Assembly: GCA_945876945.1 (NCBI GenBank)
Contig: CAMCQE010000031.1
Location: 1 to 33,629 of the forward strand
DNA: 33,629 bases
Reading direction: 5' to 3'
Source: Klebsiella pneumoniae
GTDB lineage: Bacteria; Pseudomonadota; Gammaproteobacteria; Ga0077536
Shown: piece after piece, positions 32,818 through 33,629 of the stretch
How the letters are laid out: the number at the start of each line of letters is the position of its first letter
Numbering within the stretch: position 1 is the first letter of the stretch
Position numbers and translations under genes: made by a program
Notes under the pieces: generated by a model
Database searches by the model: none
Told to the model about the DNA's origin: nothing
Seen by the model: the letters and a program-made list of their open reading frames with translations, nothing else

Positions 32818-33629
32818 ATGGCCTTCAGCGCGCAGGAAACCTTGGTCGACCGCTTCGGCCGGACCGTCGACTACATCCGTATTTCGGTGACGGACCGTTG
32901 CGACTTCCGTTGCGTGTACTGCATGGAGCCCGATACCCGCTTCGTCCCGCATAACGAAGTGCTGACGCTGGAAGAACTCGCCTTCGTCGCCCGGGCATTT
33001 ACCGAACTCGGTGTCAAAAAGATTCGCCTCACGGGCGGTGAACCGCTGGTCAGACGCAATGTCCTGAAGTTGATGCAAGACATCACCACGCTGCCGGGCT
33101 TGCGCGAACTGGTGCTCACCACCAACGGCTCGCAGTTGGAGCGACTGGCCGGTCCAATCAAGGCCGCCGGGGTCAAGCGCATCAACATCAGCCTCGACTC
33201 GCTGGATCCGGAACGCTTCGCTCGCATCACCCGCACCGGCCAACTCGCGCCGGTGTTGGCCGGCATAGAGGCCGCGCGCGCCGCAGGCTTCGAGCAACTC
33301 AAGATCAACGCCGTCATCCTCAATCACCGCAATCAGGATGAGGTCATCCCCCTCACCCGCTACGCGGCCGAACGCGGCATGGATATCTCCTTCATCGAAG
33401 AGATGCCGCTGGGCGTCATCGGGGACCACGACCGCGCAGAGGCCTATTACTCCAGCGATCGCATTCGGGCCGATCTGGAAACCGCTTTCACACTGCTGCC
33501 CAGCACCGACAACACCGGCGGCCCCTCCAAATATTTTCGGCTGCTGGAAACCAACACACGGGTCGGCTTCATTTCGCCCCACAGTCACAATTTTTGCGAC
33601 ACGTGTAACCGGGTTCGGCTGACCGCCGA
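32818..33629 (+). CDS. moaA: GTP 3',8-cyclase MoaA, C-terminus cut by window edge
   Basis: The first 270 residues of the radical-SAM enzyme that makes the first pterin intermediate of molybdenum/tungsten cofactor from GTP. The SAM cluster motif is C28-x3-C32-x2-C35 (DRCDFRCVYCM), followed by RLTGGEPLVR (about 70-79), TTNGSQL and INISLDSLDP. The C-terminal cluster begins at HNFCDTCNRVRLT, which reaches the right edge, so the remaining about 60 residues are missing. The start at 32818 has only a weak ribosome site (CCGGG). It follows the CYTH gene and serves cofactor supply to the AOR enzyme of this window. Confidence 0.95.
   Translation, partial: MAFSAQETLVDRFGRTVDYIRISVTDRCDFRCVYCMEPDTRFVPHNEVLTLEELAFVARAFTELGVKKIRLTGGEPLVRRNVLKLMQDITTLPGLRELVLTTNGSQLERLAGPIKAAGVKRINISLDSLDPERFARITRTGQLAPVLAGIEAARAAGFEQLKINAVILNHRNQDEVIPLTRYAAERGMDISFIEEMPLGVIGDHDRAEAYYSSDRIRADLETAFTLLPSTDNTGGPSKYFRLLETNTRVGFISPHSHNFCDTCNRVRLTA

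Noticed and set aside
1-33629. CRISPR arrays, insertion sequences, integrases, att sites, tRNA or rRNA genes
   Set aside because: No regularly spaced repeats, transposase or integrase motifs, or cloverleaf sequences were found by eye.

Overview
The window is a GC-rich (roughly 63% by eye) stretch of ordinary chromosomal DNA from a Gram-negative proteobacterium. A betaproteobacterium, possibly Rhodocyclales-like, is my best guess. It rests on the ParE/ParC, IspA, FolE2, HrpA, Hsp15 and AmpG types, an outer-membrane murein lipoprotein, and a rubrerythrin / CCG-type Fe-S protein / DUF3501 operon. Genes are densely packed on both strands. I see no rRNA, tRNA, CRISPR array, insertion sequence or prophage, and no gene-free stretch over 300 bases.

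Bases 1-7995 are the metabolic part. A partial short-chain dehydrogenase, a cysteine-free rhodanese fold and a small orphan protein lie on the minus strand. Divergent from them is a three-gene operon for a tungsten/molybdopterin aldehyde:ferredoxin oxidoreductase (AOR/BamB family): a four-cluster ferredoxin subunit, the 655-residue catalytic subunit and a MoaD/ThiS-like protein ending in Gly-Gly. An acyl-CoA synthetase, a hotdog thioesterase-like protein and a DUF385 (deazaflavin-type) protein follow convergently. Aldehyde to acid to acyl-CoA is the plausible joint chemistry. moaB (24 kb) and moaA (cut by the right edge) supply steps of the pterin cofactor pathway the AOR needs.

Bases 8095-14627 are DNA maintenance: 3-methyladenine glycosylase, an esterase, DNA polymerase IV (dinB), and the topoisomerase IV pair parE-parC. 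Bases 14700-17245 hold the rubrerythrin operon, preceded by a 17-bp perfect palindrome that looks like an operator. Bases 17354-20262 hold xseB-ispA, folE2 and mazG. Bases 20376-24902 hold an HNH protein, a small exported protein, a CoA-type Nudix hydrolase, an OprI/Lpp-like lipoprotein with a strong terminator, an L,D-transpeptidase, DUF423, moaB and hslR. hrpA fills 24904-28785.

The most unusual gene is at 29030-30895. It encodes one polypeptide with a cytoplasmic PP2C phosphatase domain, a single transmembrane helix, a Pro/Ala linker and a C-terminal SUMF1/FGE-fold domain that lacks the formylglycine-generating cysteines. It looks like a transmembrane signalling phosphatase. It is followed by ampG (muropeptide permease), a CYTH-domain phosphatase and partial moaA.

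Several proteins here have a familiar fold with one key catalytic or metal-binding residue replaced: the SDR, the rhodanese, the HNH protein and the SUMF1 domain.
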